Counted from the first letter of the stretch, positions 18,959 through 28,179 are shown. The stretch is DNA of 64,000 nt from Streptomyces albipurpureus (GCF_023701525.1 NZ_JAMQAW010000003.1:124001-188000); one strand, 5' to 3'. The notes: generated from the sequence alone by a model not told the origin. Numbers and translations are program-made.

Positions 18959-20413
18959 ATGCACGGCGATTTCTCGCGCCGCACATACCGGCCGGAGGAC
19001 CACTACGTCGCGGTGGTCAGCCAGCAGGGACGGGTGCTGCTGGACGCCGAGTCCAACGAGCAGGCCGATCTCGGGCTGTCGGCCGATCGGTCACTGGCCG
19101 CCGACCTGATCGGCTGGCACGGCGGGCCCGGTGACGGCTTCAAGATCGCGTACAGCGCGGAGTGCGAGGGCGAGAAGGCATCGCTCACGATCGCGGCCGG
19201 GCGGTACTACGTGGACGGGATCGCGGTCGACGCCACCCGTCCGGAGGTGCTGCCGGCGGTGGGCGAACACGATGGCCGGCCGTCGGACGCCGACCACGAC
19301 GGGCACGCTTCCCCGGACAGCGCCGCGAGGAAGCCCGGCGCGGCGAGGAAGGCGGTGTCGGCGAAGGCCGGCGAAAGCTCGGACGCCGGTCTGTGGACCT
19401 ACTGGGACCAGCCGTACGCGTACCGGGATCTGGAGCGGGACACCGACGAACTGCCGTCCGGTCCGTTCCTGGCTTACCTGCGGGTGCATGACCGGCTGGT
19501 GACGGCAGTGCAGGACCCGCTGCTGCGGGAAACCGCGCTCGGTTCCGCGCTGCCCGACACCACGGCCCGGTTGCGGGTCGACTGGGAGGTGCTGCCGTGG
19601 GAGCTGGAGGGGGACCAGCGGCATGATCCCGCGGCGGCGTTCGCCGCGTGGGTAGCCGCGCAGCAGGACCGTACCTGCCGGCTCGCCGCGCGCGCCGAGC
19701 GGCCGGCGCGGGCCGAGGACGACCCGTGCCTGGTCGCGCCGGACGCGCGGTACCGGGGACCGGAGAACCAGCTGTACCGGGTGGAGATCCACCGCGGCGG
19801 CGAGGTCGGCGAAGCGTCGTACAAGTGGTCGCGTGAGAACGGGTCGGTGGTACTGCCGCTGACCGCCGTGATCGGCGAGTGGGTCACTCTGGAGGCGATG
19901 GGCCGCGACGGCAAGCTCGACCTGGACGTCGGCGCCTTCGTCGAGGTCTGTGACGACGCGTCCGTCGGGCGCGGTGAGATCTTCGACCTGCCGCAGGTCG
20001 TCGAGGTCGACTTGCCCGGGCAGCGTGTCCGCCTGTCGGCGGAACCGGACCCGACGGTCGGGCGCCAGCCGGGGCGCCGTCCCTACCTGCGGCGCTGGGA
20101 CCAGCTGGAGCGCCGTCGGCGCGGTGCGCCCAGGATGGAGGGCGGTGCGGTGAAGTTGGCCGAGGGCCAGTGGATCGACCTTGAGGACGGGGTGCAGGTC
20201 TACTTCGCGCCCGGCGGAGAGTATGTGCCCGGCGACTACTGGACCTTCGCCGCCCGCACCATCACCGGTGCCGTCGAGTGGCCCGCGGACGCTGCGGGGC
20301 GGCCGCTGCTGGGACGTCCGGCAGGCGTCGCCTACCACTACGCGCCGCTGGCGTGGATCAACGGCGGCGAGGCCCTGGACCTGAGGAGGGTCTTCCAACA
20401 GCTCACGACATGA
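18959..20413 (+). CDS. DUF6519 domain protein, terminal CIS operon gene
   Basis: This 484-aa protein starts at ATG 18959 after a GGGAGGGAAAG site, 32 bases past the previous stop. The opening MHGDFSRRTYRPEDHYV... QQGRVLLDAESNEQ is the hallmark of the DUF6519 family, which is regularly found with eCIS and phage-tail genes. A charged Ala/Lys-rich insert (about 100-145) is probably disordered. The rest is beta-rich and ends with WINGGEALDLRRVFQQL. No signal peptide is present. Its role is unknown; position suggests an accessory baseplate or fibre component. No further CIS gene follows on this strand. Confidence 0.85.
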   Translation: MHGDFSRRTYRPEDHYVAVVSQQGRVLLDAESNEQADLGLSADRSLAADLIGWHGGPGDGFKIAYSAECEGEKASLTIAAGRYYVDGIAVDATRPEVLPAVGEHDGRPSDADHDGHASPDSAARKPGAARKAVSAKAGESSDAGLWTYWDQPYAYRDLERDTDELPSGPFLAYLRVHDRLVTAVQDPLLRETALGSALPDTTARLRVDWEVLPWELEGDQRHDPAAAFAAWVAAQQDRTCRLAARAERPARAEDDPCLVAPDARYRGPENQLYRVEIHRGGEVGEASYKWSRENGSVVLPLTAVIGEWVTLEAMGRDGKLDLDVGAFVEVCDDASVGRGEIFDLPQVVEVDLPGQRVRLSAEPDPTVGRQPGRRPYLRRWDQLERRRRGAPRMEGGAVKLAEGQWIDLEDGVQVYFAPGGEYVPGDYWTFAARTITGAVEWPADAAGRPLLGRPAGVAYHYAPLAWINGGEALDLRRVFQQLTT

Positions 20414-20979
20414 CCGGGTGAGCGTTCGGGGATCGGCGGGTCCGACGACCGAGGAGACGTCGGATGAGCGGCACGAGGGCTTCCCCGAGGACGTCGACAG
20501 CGCCCTCCAGGCGCTGTCGGTCGGGCCGTTCGCCGAGGGGGAAGCCGTCGCGGCCAGCGCGCGGCCCGTCCGGTACATCCGGCGTTGCCACTTCATGGTC
20601 ATCGGTCGGGAGGGACGGGATCGGGGCGGGGGAAGCTGTGCGCCGGTGTGCCGTCGACGGCCGAAAGGCGATCAGGGCGAGTCGTATGCCAGTGGGCGGG
20701 CCTTGGCCTTCCAGGTCATCAGTCGATGTCACGGTGCGGTCGGGAATCCGGCCCTGTCGGATGTTCCGCGTGATCGGGCGGCGGGTTCATCGGTGTCCTT
20801 GTAGATAGTGATCAGACAGTGGGCGTTTCCTTTCGCGGGCGGTGGATCTCGCTCTGCCGGGCTTCCTCCACCGCACGTGTTCGCGTTCCGTCGCGGCGAT
20901 TGCGCTGCGATCACTCAGGCCCGGTGAACCGGTTGGGAAGCCGAGCGCGGCTCGGTGTTGGGACGGGGGCGAGGCCGTT
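20414..20979 (+). other. Intergenic region after the CIS operon
   Basis: No convincing gene. An open frame beginning GTG 20418 has no ribosome site, loses protein-like composition after about 60 codons and matches nothing I know. The region joins the end of the rightward CIS operon to the convergent exonuclease-fold gene. Confidence 0.5.
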
Positions 20980-21005
20980 GCGGCCGCGACCCGGGTCGCG
21001 GCCGC
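20980..21005. terminator. Perfect 26-bp GC palindrome between convergent genes
   Basis: Two 13-base arms (GCGGCCGCGACCC and its exact complement) abut with no extra spacer. The palindrome lies 15 bases beyond the stop of the leftward gene ending at 21021. It is most simply a terminator for that gene and could also stop transcripts running out of the CIS operon. Confidence 0.6.
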
Positions 21006-21020
21006 CCGAGGCGAACCTGC

Positions 21021-22115
21021 TCAGCGTGTGGTCACCCGGAAGGTGCTGAGTACGGCCTTGTGGTCGGTCGGCCAGGTCCAGGTGGGCTCCCAGAACCTGT
21101 CCCTGCCCGTCTCCTTGACCCGTTTGTTGCGCACGATGGTGCTGGACGGCCCGACGATGACGCTGTCGAGCAGCCGGATCCGCCGGTCGGGGTGGTAGAA
21201 GACGAAGTCGATCCGGTCCCGCTCGTCGGCCTTCGGCGCCCAGGTGAGCTGACCGACGTCGGCGCCCGGGTTGTCGCTCGGCCAGGTGAAGCCCGGCCTG
21301 CGCACGGGGTCCGGGTGGATCACGCGATAGCTGTCGCGGAAACCGGCGTCCTCGATTGCCTGCGTGGTGGACCACTTGACGACGGTGCCGTTGTGGTCGA
21401 ACAGGTTCCGGGTCCGGTGGTTCCAGTCCCGGTGGGAGGGCTCGTTGAAGTCACCGGCCAGCAGCGTCAGCCGCCCCTTGGCCCGCTCCTTCGCGGCGTC
21501 CGCGAGCACCGTCCTCGTCACCTTCGTGCGTCCCGAGGCCGCGTTGAGCCGCGTGATCAGGCCGGCATCGGTGATCGGACCGGTCGGGATCTCGTTCCAG
21601 CCGTACTCGGAGGTCTCCCAGGGCGACGGCGTGCCGCCGCCGTAGCCGCGCGGCAGGTAGTTGACGTAGTAGCGGTACTCCAGGTGCCCGGAGTAGGCCG
21701 CGACCTCGGTGCCGTCGACGGAGACGACCGCCTTCGACCAGTACGGGAATGACGCGTGCTCGATGATCGGGTAGCGCGAGATCACCGCGGGATCGACCGG
21801 GTTCTCGTTGTCGAAGTAGGTCAGCCCGCGCTCGGCGAGATCGGCCAGGAGATGGGCCACCCGCTCCGGGTTCGACTCACTGAGCATCACCACGTCCGGC
21901 TTGACCGCGGCGATCGTGTCGGCGATACCCGCCCGGCCGCCGGGCACCCGGCTGCCGCCGAGCCAGATGTTGAACTGCATGACCTTGAGCGTTCGGTGCG
22001 AGGGCCTGCGGTGGTTCCGCCCGTCCTGCGGAGCGGCCTCGGCCGTCCCCATCGCCAGCACACCCGCTCCGACACTCGCACCGACCATCCCGAGCAGCTC
22101 ACGACGCCTGACCAT
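21021..22115 (-). CDS. Tat-exported endonuclease/exonuclease/phosphatase-fold hydrolase
   Basis: This 364-aa protein starts at the ATG that follows GGAGG by six bases; a longer frame upstream lacks support. The N-terminus is a Tat-type signal: two arginines (RRRELLG), a hydrophobic stretch, then AEAAP. The mature part has the full EEP (DNase I/sphingomyelinase) set: MQFNIWLG, LSESNPE (metal Glu), SGHLEYR, LLAGDFNEPSHRDW (Asp/Asn), RIDFVFY and TDHKAVL (catalytic Asp-His). It probably hydrolyses phosphodiester bonds in an extracellular substrate (phosphoinositide, sphingomyelin or nucleic acid). The substrate cannot be told from sequence. The gene is monocistronic. Confidence 0.85.
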   Translation of the reverse strand: MVRRRELLGMVGASVGAGVLAMGTAEAAPQDGRNHRRPSHRTLKVMQFNIWLGGSRVPGGRAGIADTIAAVKPDVVMLSESNPERVAHLLADLAERGLTYFDNENPVDPAVISRYPIIEHASFPYWSKAVVSVDGTEVAAYSGHLEYRYYVNYLPRGYGGGTPSPWETSEYGWNEIPTGPITDAGLITRLNAASGRTKVTRTVLADAAKERAKGRLTLLAGDFNEPSHRDWNHRTRNLFDHNGTVVKWSTTQAIEDAGFRDSYRVIHPDPVRRPGFTWPSDNPGADVGQLTWAPKADERDRIDFVFYHPDRRIRLLDSVIVGPSSTIVRNKRVKETGRDRFWEPTWTWPTDHKAVLSTFRVTTR

Positions 22116-22307
22116 CAATGTCCTCCAGTAATTGCCATGCATCCACGGCCCGATCACGATTCGACACGGGCCGGGACAAAGCGTCGACGCCTCTCGTGTA
22201 TGGGGCATGAACCTGGGCGCAACGTCAGATGTTCAATGATCAACATGGTCGCTCCGTCGTTCCCCGCAGTTCGGCACTGTCCGGTCGGACAGTCGGACAG
22301 TCGGACG

Positions 22308-22352
22308 TTCGTGGCGTTCGTGGCGTTCGTGGCGTTCGTGGCGGATCTGCGC
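22308..22352. repeat. Five tandem copies of a 9-bp unit
   Basis: The unit GTTCGTGGC is repeated five times without a mismatch. It is directly preceded by a shorter run of TCGGACAG repeats (about 22277-22307). It lies in the spacer between the exonuclease-fold gene and the AI-2E-type permease gene, outside any plausible coding frame. Confidence 0.9.
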
Positions 22353-22657
22353 GGCCCTGCGGACCGCACGCTTGCGCGGCTCGGGCGGGTGGATCGAGGG
22401 TCGTGCCATGACTCGGATCCCTGGGGGAATCGAGTCTTCGCTTTCTCAGGGGTGGTTTGTGTCGCCGCGCTCGTCTGTGGAGGCGGGGCTGATGGGGATG
22501 GCCGGAGGTCCCGCGCCGTCCGCGTCGGGCCCTTCTCTCCCGGGTCCGATTCCGGCCCTCGGGCGGCTGAGGTGACGATGTGTCAATTCGCTTGTCCCGT
22601 GGACGTTCTGCTGGGACGCGGCATCAGGCCCTGTCGAAATGACCATAAGGTGATCCC

Positions 22658-23773
22658 ATGTCTCACACGCTGAGTTCCGCCAGATCCCGCGCCGCACTCC
22701 GTACATCGGCGCGGGTCTGCGGCGAGTCGCTCGTGGTCCTGGTGATGGCCGCGGTGACCGTATGGATACTTGGCCGGATGTGGTCGGTCATATGGCCGCT
22801 CATCATCGGCCTCCTCCTCACCACGCTGACCTGGCCCCCGACCCGTTTCCTGCGCCGTCACGGCTGGGCCCCCGCCCTGGCCGCCTCCACCGTGACCGTG
22901 CTGTTCCTCCTCTCCGCCGTGGGAGTTGTGGCGATGATCGCGGTTCCGGTGGCCTCGCAGTCCGGGGAGCTGACCATCGGAGTGGTCGAGGGAATCCACC
23001 AAGTGCGCGAATGGGCCGCCGGACCGCCGCTGAACATCGGCGATGATCAGATCACCGACGGCGTCGATGCCGCGGTAAGCCGCATCGAGGGCAGCGTCGA
23101 CAGCATCCTCACCACCGTCTTCACCGGATTGGGCACGGTGGTGAATGGGGTGGTCACCGCTGTTCTGGCGGTCTTCCTCATGTTCTTCTTCCTCAAGGAC
23201 GGACCTCGCTTCCTGCCCTGGCTCACCCGTCAGCTTCCCGGCCGGCTCGCCACGGACGTTCCGACGCTGGCCGCGCGGGGCTGGGACACACTGGGCACCT
23301 TCGTCCGGTCCCAGGCACTCGTCGGACTGCTCGACGCCGCCCTCATCGGCATCGGCCTGTGGCTGCTGGGGGTACCTCTGGTCCTCCCCCTGGTGGTCCT
23401 GACCTTTGTCTCGGCATTCGTACCGATCATCGGTGCCCTGTTCGCCGGCCTGGTCGCGGTGCTCATCACGCTGGTGTCGAACGGCCCGGCGGACGCGCTG
23501 ATCGTGCTCGCGATCATCGTTGTGGTGCAGCAACTGGAGGGGAACGTCTTCCAGCCCATGATCCAGAGCCGTGGGCTCGGCCTGCATGCGGGCATGGTCC
23601 TGCTGGCGGTGACGCTCGGCGGCAGTCTGGCCGGGATCGTCGGCAGCCTGATCGCCGTACCCATCGCCGCGCTACTCGCTGTGGCCTGGAACTACCTGCG
23701 TGAGCAGCTCAGCGATCCGCCGCGGGAGATCGACTCCCACGAGCCGCAGACCGCTGCCACTCCGCTCTCCTGA
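22658..23773 (+). CDS. AI-2E transporter family (PerM/UPF0118) membrane protein
   Basis: A 371-aa integral membrane protein with about eight hydrophobic segments. It has the family pattern: two to three N-terminal segments (about 25-100), a soluble loop with coiled helices (105-165), then segments around VVTAVLAVFLMFFFLKDGP and the conserved late part VVQQLEGNVFQPMIQSRGLGLH. Members export small molecules or ions; AI-2 itself is only one proposed substrate. The start ATG 22658 has an AAGGTGA site. The upstream ~540 bases hold repeats but no gene, and no operon partner is visible. Confidence 0.88.
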   Translation: MSHTLSSARSRAALRTSARVCGESLVVLVMAAVTVWILGRMWSVIWPLIIGLLLTTLTWPPTRFLRRHGWAPALAASTVTVLFLLSAVGVVAMIAVPVASQSGELTIGVVEGIHQVREWAAGPPLNIGDDQITDGVDAAVSRIEGSVDSILTTVFTGLGTVVNGVVTAVLAVFLMFFFLKDGPRFLPWLTRQLPGRLATDVPTLAARGWDTLGTFVRSQALVGLLDAALIGIGLWLLGVPLVLPLVVLTFVSAFVPIIGALFAGLVAVLITLVSNGPADALIVLAIIVVVQQLEGNVFQPMIQSRGLGLHAGMVLLAVTLGGSLAGIVGSLIAVPIAALLAVAWNYLREQLSDPPREIDSHEPQTAATPLS

Positions 23774-23963
23774 GGGGAGCGGGAACCGCGACAGGGCCGG
23801 GCGGCCGAGCGGCAATACCGGGTGCCCCATGGTGGCTCCCCTCGGCCGGCAGTCTTCGCGAGGCACCGCAGGCACGGAAGAACCGGCGCGGGAGTGGTGG
23901 CGCGCTCTGAGATGACGGGCAGGAATCATCCCCGCGGAGCCGGGTTCGGACCGGCTTGCTTGA

Positions 23964-24240
23964 TCAGGTGGCGAGGGCTGGCCTGCCGCCCCAGCGGATG
24001 CCCTTCTCGACGCGGATGCGGGCGCGTTCGCTCTGTTCGGCGGCCAGGATGTCGGGGTGGCGGGCGTTGTTGTCGCGCCAGTTCAGGTAGGTGTGCAGGG
24101 CCCGGGTCTGGACGGTGTGCCTTGGATGGTTCGAGTTGGCCCGGGTGAACTGCCGCAGGGGCACGAAGTGGCCTCGATGGGGTTGACCAGGACGCGTAGG
24201 TGGGGGTGAAGCGCAGTTCAGCCGTATTGGCCCGTGAGCG
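23964..24240 (-). pseudogene. IS630-family transposase C-terminal relic
   Basis: Reading leftward, one frame gives ELRFTPTYASW, then after a shift another gives VPLRQFTRANSNHP, HTVQTRALHTYLNWRDNNARHPD and ERARIRVEKGIRWGGRP. Together these are the end of an IS630-type (DDE) transposase. The N-terminal two-thirds, including the first catalytic aspartates, are absent and a frameshift splits the remainder. No inverted repeats were identified. Confidence 0.75.
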
Positions 24241-24667
24241 GCTGTGGCACCCTGCGCAGCGACTCCCGCTGGGAAACGTGAACCGTGATGGGGTCTCTGT
24301 GCCCGAGGTGCGCCGACGAGTTGAGGCGATGATGGAGCGCGTGCGGACATCCACGCGGTCCACCCATCAAGTTGCCGGCTACACCTACGACTCGGCGGAC
24401 ATCTGGTGGATGCACTCCCAGCTGGCCGGTGTAATGGGCAGGGCGCTGCGCAGGCCGTACGGCGAGCCGGAACAGGAGATCCCGCGGGGCAGTGGGCCGG
24501 CTGGGTGTGAACGTCCAGCTCTGTGTTGAAGGCGTCGTTGAGACGTCAGAGACGGCGGTCGACCAGGCGCGCACCCGGACACCGGGCTGCCCGGATCCCG
24601 TGTCGTACGGTCTGATGTCGCGGCTGCCCACCGTCCGCAACGGATCTCACCGAACCCGGCGGTGGTG

Positions 24668-24700
24668 CCGGTACGGCCGAAAGATCTGAACCAGTACCGG
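24668..24700 (-). terminator. Possible terminator of the desaturase operon
   Basis: Seven-base arms CCGGTAC and GTACCGG enclose a 19-base loop immediately downstream of the leftward desaturase stop. The stem is short, so the call is weak. The position fits the end of the two-gene operon. Confidence 0.35.
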
Positions 24701-24702
24701 GA

Positions 24703-25821
24703 TCAGGCCGCGACGAGCTCCTGCTCGCGGTCCGGCGTCTTGGTTTTGGGCTTCTTGTTCGGCAGCGAGAGCCGGAAGACCTTGTGCCACGCGGAGAACA
24801 CCTGCTTGGGCAGCGGCCCGGTGACGTACTCCAGCTCGTACTTTTCGAACAGCGCGCGCACCTTCACCGCGACCTCGGCGTACCGGTTGCTCGGCAGGTC
24901 CGGGAACAGGTGGTGCTCGATCTGGTGCGACAGGTTGCCGGTCATGAAGTGCATGGCCCTGCTGCCGCTGATGTTCGCCGAGCCCATCATCTGGCGCAGG
25001 TACCACTGGCCGCGCGTCTCGCCCTTGATCGACCGGCGCTCGAAGACCTGCACGCCCTCGGGGAAGTGCCCGCACATGATCACCGAGTGGGACCAGAGGT
25101 TGCGGACCAGATTCGCGGTGAACGTGGCGGCGAGCGTGGTGAGGAACGACGGGCCCGACAGCAGCGGGTGGATCACGTAGTCCTTGAGCACCTGCTTGCG
25201 GATCTTGCGGCCCACGGCCTTGGCCCGCGCGCGGAACTCCGGGTTCTTGCGGCGGCGCTTGTGCAGGTTCTTGCCGAGCTCCAGGTCGTACGCTGCGATG
25301 CCGTACTCGAAGAAGCAGGCGTTGATGAAGTTCCACAGCGGCTGGCCGAGGTGGAACGGGTGCCACTTCTGGTCCTCGTCGACGCGCATGATGCCGTAGC
25401 CGAGGTCGTTGTCCTTGCCGATCACGTTGGTGTACGTGTGGTGCAGCTCGTTGTGCGAGTGCTTCCACTGCTCGGCCGGCGAGACGTGATCCCACTCCCA
25501 CGTGGTGGAGTGGATCTTCGGGTCCCGCATCCAGTCCCACTGGCCGTGCAGGATGTTGTGGCCGATCTCCATGTTGTCCATGATCTTCGCCACGGACAGA
25601 CCGGCGGTGCCGATCAGCCACGCGGGCGGGAAGATCGAGAACAGCAGCACGCCCCGGCTGACCAGCTCAAGCCTGCGTTGCACCGAGATGACCTTGCGGA
25701 TGTAGGCGGCGTCTTTCTCGCCGCGGCTGGCGATCACCTCGTCGCGGATCGCGTCCAGCTCGCGGCCGAGCTCCTCGATCTGCTCCGCGGTCAGGTGGGC
25801 GGTGGGGTCGATGGCGGTCAA
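24703..25821 (-). CDS. Membrane fatty-acyl desaturase (DesA3-like)
   Basis: A 372-aa di-iron acyl desaturase. The TTG start at 25821 follows a TAGGAG site and lies 7 bases after the upstream reductase gene. The three histidine boxes are intact: GHNILH (H88, H92), HNELHH (H123, H127, H128) and HQIEHH (H299, H303, H304). Hydrophobic segments near 53-78 and 220-245 flank them. It should insert a double bond into a membrane-bound acyl chain using electrons from the adjacent ferredoxin reductase. The pair parallels mycobacterial DesA3 and its oxidoreductase. The C-terminal tail is Lys-rich. Confidence 0.92.
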   Translation of the reverse strand: MTAIDPTAHLTAEQIEELGRELDAIRDEVIASRGEKDAAYIRKVISVQRRLELVSRGVLLFSIFPPAWLIGTAGLSVAKIMDNMEIGHNILHGQWDWMRDPKIHSTTWEWDHVSPAEQWKHSHNELHHTYTNVIGKDNDLGYGIMRVDEDQKWHPFHLGQPLWNFINACFFEYGIAAYDLELGKNLHKRRRKNPEFRARAKAVGRKIRKQVLKDYVIHPLLSGPSFLTTLAATFTANLVRNLWSHSVIMCGHFPEGVQVFERRSIKGETRGQWYLRQMMGSANISGSRAMHFMTGNLSHQIEHHLFPDLPSNRYAEVAVKVRALFEKYELEYVTGPLPKQVFSAWHKVFRLSLPNKKPKTKTPDREQELVAA

Positions 25822-25828
25822 GGTGCTC

Positions 25829-26884
25829 CTACCGTTCGATGTCGCAGGGGCCCGCCGCGGCGGACACACAGGTCTGGATGAGGACGCCCGGCTCGGCCTC
25901 GGTGAGCTCGCCGGTGCGCAGGTCGCGGACGGCGCCTGCCTTGAGCGGTGTGACGCAGCCGAAGCAGATGCCCATGCGGCACCCGGAGGGCATGAGTACG
26001 CCAGCCTCCTCGCCGACGTTCAGCAACGGCGTGGCGCCGTCCGCGTCGACGGTCCTGCCGGTGGTGCTGAACGTGACCTCGCCGCCGTCGCCGGCGACGA
26101 CGATGCTGGGGCGGAAGCGTTCGGTGTGCAGGCGCTCTTGTACGCCGTGCTCGGTCCAGTGCTCTTCCGCGGCGTCGAGCAGGCCCGCGGGCCCGCAGGC
26201 CCAGGTCTCGCGCTCGGCCCAGTCGGGCACGAGTTCGTCGAGACGGGCGATGTCGAGCATGCCGTCCGTGTCGGTGTGCACCTCGGTGAGACGCAGCTTC
26301 TTCTCCGCGACCAGGTCGTGCAGATCGTTGCGGAAGATCACGTCTTGCGGCTGTGGCGCGCAGTGGACCATGACGACGTCGTCGAACTCGATGTCGCGCA
26401 GCATGCCCATCACAGGCGTGATGCCGCTGCCGGCTGTCAGGTAGAGCACCTTGGCGGGCTTGGCCTCCGGCAGCACGAAGTCACCGGTCGCCTGGTCGAG
26501 CCGGATCAGTGTGCCCGGTTCTGCCCTGCGAACCAGGTGGTTGCTGACCTTGCCGTCCGGGATCGCCTTCACGGTGATCGTGACGCGGCCGTCCCGGCGG
26601 TTTGTCGGCGAGGTGATGGAGTAGGCACGCCACAGGCGCACCCCGTCGACGTCGACCCCGACCCGCACATACTGACCGGCCAGGTGGCCGCGCCAGCCCC
26701 GTCCCGGCCTGATCACGATGGTCGCGGCGTCACCCGTCTCGGGATGCACGGCCTCGATGCGCCCACGCAGGTCAGCGCCCGCACGCAGCGGACTGACCAG
26801 ATCGAGGTAGTCCGACGGCAGCAGCGGCGTCGTGACCATCTCCAGCAGTTTCCACGCCCTACTGCGGAGGGCTGCACTCGTCAT
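25829..26884 (-). CDS. Ferredoxin/FAD oxidoreductase with C-terminal [2Fe-2S] domain
   Basis: A 351-aa electron-transfer protein starting at ATG 26884 (GGAG four bases upstream). The order is an FAD-binding beta-barrel (about 45-130, with RAYSITSP), an NAD(P)-binding domain (140-245, with LTAGSGITPVMGMLRD and the ACGPAGLLDA motif), and a plant-type [2Fe-2S] domain (about 265-351) holding four cysteines as C-x4-C-x2-C followed by a distant Cys. It reduces the desaturase encoded 7 bases downstream. It is transcribed away from the PucR gene, across an 86-bp spacer with two palindromes. Confidence 0.92.
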   Translation of the reverse strand: MTSAALRSRAWKLLEMVTTPLLPSDYLDLVSPLRAGADLRGRIEAVHPETGDAATIVIRPGRGWRGHLAGQYVRVGVDVDGVRLWRAYSITSPTNRRDGRVTITVKAIPDGKVSNHLVRRAEPGTLIRLDQATGDFVLPEAKPAKVLYLTAGSGITPVMGMLRDIEFDDVVMVHCAPQPQDVIFRNDLHDLVAEKKLRLTEVHTDTDGMLDIARLDELVPDWAERETWACGPAGLLDAAEEHWTEHGVQERLHTERFRPSIVVAGDGGEVTFSTTGRTVDADGATPLLNVGEEAGVLMPSGCRMGICFGCVTPLKAGAVRDLRTGELTEAEPGVLIQTCVSAAAGPCDIER

Positions 26885-26915
26885 GACTCCAGCTTGATGC
26901 GCTTCAGGGCGTAAG

Positions 26916-26931
26916 GTCCTACCCATAGGAC
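26916..26931. promoter_or_regulatory. Palindromic operator candidate 1, reductase/pucR intergenic region
   Basis: Perfect inverted repeat GTCCTA-N4-TAGGAC in the short spacer between the divergent reductase and PucR-family genes. Its place 32 bases upstream of the reductase start fits a repressor or activator site. Confidence 0.55.
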
Positions 26932-26950
26932 GTGAATCTGATCGGCTGAA

Positions 26951-26967
26951 TTGTTCGCAGGGAACAA
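26951..26967. promoter_or_regulatory. Palindromic operator candidate 2, just upstream of the PucR gene
   Basis: Perfect inverted repeat TTGTTC-N5-GAACAA ending 3 bases before the ATG of the PucR-family gene. It covers the ribosome-site position, so protein binding here could give autoregulation. Confidence 0.55.
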
Positions 26968-26970
26968 AAA

Positions 26971-28110
26971 ATGGGGCATGCAATCCAGAGGGCCACCGAA
27001 CTGGCCCTGGACGAGACGACGGTCACCGCACTTCGGGCCGCGCTGAAGAGCACCGCCGACGAGGTCGTCCAAGCGATCATCGACGCGGTCCCTCCCTACG
27101 CCAACGCTCTTTCGGGCCGCATGGGCGCCACCATCCGCCGAGCCGTCCGCACCGCCCTGGGGCACTACCTGGACCTCGCGAGCGGGAACGCCACGAGCGG
27201 CGACGCCGGTGACGCAGCCTACGAGCTGGGCCGCGGCGAGGTGCGCGCCGGGCGTTCGATGGACGCCCTGCTCAGCGCCTACCGTGTCGGCGCCCGGGTG
27301 GCCTGGCGATGCCTGGCAGCGGGTGCCGTACCCGCAGGTCTGCCCGCCGCCGAGGTCGCCAAGTTCGCCGAGCTGACCTTCGCCTACATCGACGAGCTCT
27401 CAGCCGCGAGCGCCGCGGGCCACGCCGACGAACTGGCCGCACGGGGCCGGGCCCACGAGCGCCATCTGGAACACCTGGCCCGCGACCTCCTCGCCGGTGC
27501 GAGCCCGGACGTGCTGCTGGCCTCTGCTCAACGGGCAGGGTGGCAGCCTCCGGATTCGCTGACCGCGGTCCTGCTGCCCGCCGCCCAGGCCCGGCCCGCC
27601 TACCGCGCGCTCGACCCGAGCACCCTCGTCCTCGACGATCTGCCGGACGCCACCGGTGTGCTGCTCGTCCCCGATGCCGACCGATCACATCTCCTGAGGC
27701 AGCTGACCGACCGCACGGCCGTGGTCGGCCCGGCCCGGCCATGGACTCGAGCGTCCGCCTCGTACACACGAGCCGTACGCGCGCGCTCCCTCTCCTCTGA
27801 TATTCGCGACACCGAGGACCACCTGCCCGAGCTGGTGCTGAGCGCCGACGTGGACGCTTTCGCAGACCTGCGTGCCCGAGCCCTCGCACCGTTGCGGACC
27901 TTGCCTGTCGCGACGGCACGGCGGTTGGAGGAGACGTTGCGGGCGTGGCTGCTGCACCAGGGCAGACGGGACGAGGCGGCGGCGGCGCTGTTCGTCCATC
28001 CCCAGACGGTCCGGTACCGGATGTCGCAGCTGCGGGAGCTGTTTCCGGATCTCGCATCGCCACACCGGGTCCTTGAACTGACGCTGGCGGTCGGTCTTCG
28101 GGTCAGCTGA
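26971..28110 (+). CDS. PucR-family transcriptional regulator
   Basis: A 379-aa cytoplasmic regulator. The N-terminal ~150 residues are an all-helical sensory region, a middle region (about 170-270) corresponds to the degraded GGDEF-like part, and the last ~60 residues hold the PucR-type helix-turn-helix (LRAWLLHQGRRDEAAAALFV, HPQTVRYRMSQLRELF). It is transcribed divergently from the reductase-desaturase operon, and two palindromes fill the spacer. It therefore probably controls lipid desaturation in response to an unknown signal. A 13-bp stem-loop follows at 28180-28225. Confidence 0.9.
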   Translation: MGHAIQRATELALDETTVTALRAALKSTADEVVQAIIDAVPPYANALSGRMGATIRRAVRTALGHYLDLASGNATSGDAGDAAYELGRGEVRAGRSMDALLSAYRVGARVAWRCLAAGAVPAGLPAAEVAKFAELTFAYIDELSAASAAGHADELAARGRAHERHLEHLARDLLAGASPDVLLASAQRAGWQPPDSLTAVLLPAAQARPAYRALDPSTLVLDDLPDATGVLLVPDADRSHLLRQLTDRTAVVGPARPWTRASASYTRAVRARSLSSDIRDTEDHLPELVLSADVDAFADLRARALAPLRTLPVATARRLEETLRAWLLHQGRRDEAAAALFVHPQTVRYRMSQLRELFPDLASPHRVLELTLAVGLRVS

Positions 28111-28179
28111 CGTTGTACTTCGACCGTCCACGACCGCGTCCGTGAGCGGTCCAGGAATCGTGCCTCGTTCTCGGTGCCG

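Noticed and set aside
20418..20804. Rightward frame after the DUF6519 gene as a further CIS gene
   Set aside because: No ribosome site, composition decays after about 60 codons, no family signal.
22277..22352. Possible small CRISPR array
   Set aside because: Units are 8-9 bp and directly adjacent, with no spacers and no cas genes.
22583..23587. Minus-strand frame opposite the AI-2E-type gene
   Set aside because: The sense strand encodes a clear membrane protein with the family motifs; the antisense frame is Asp/His/Gln-rich noise.
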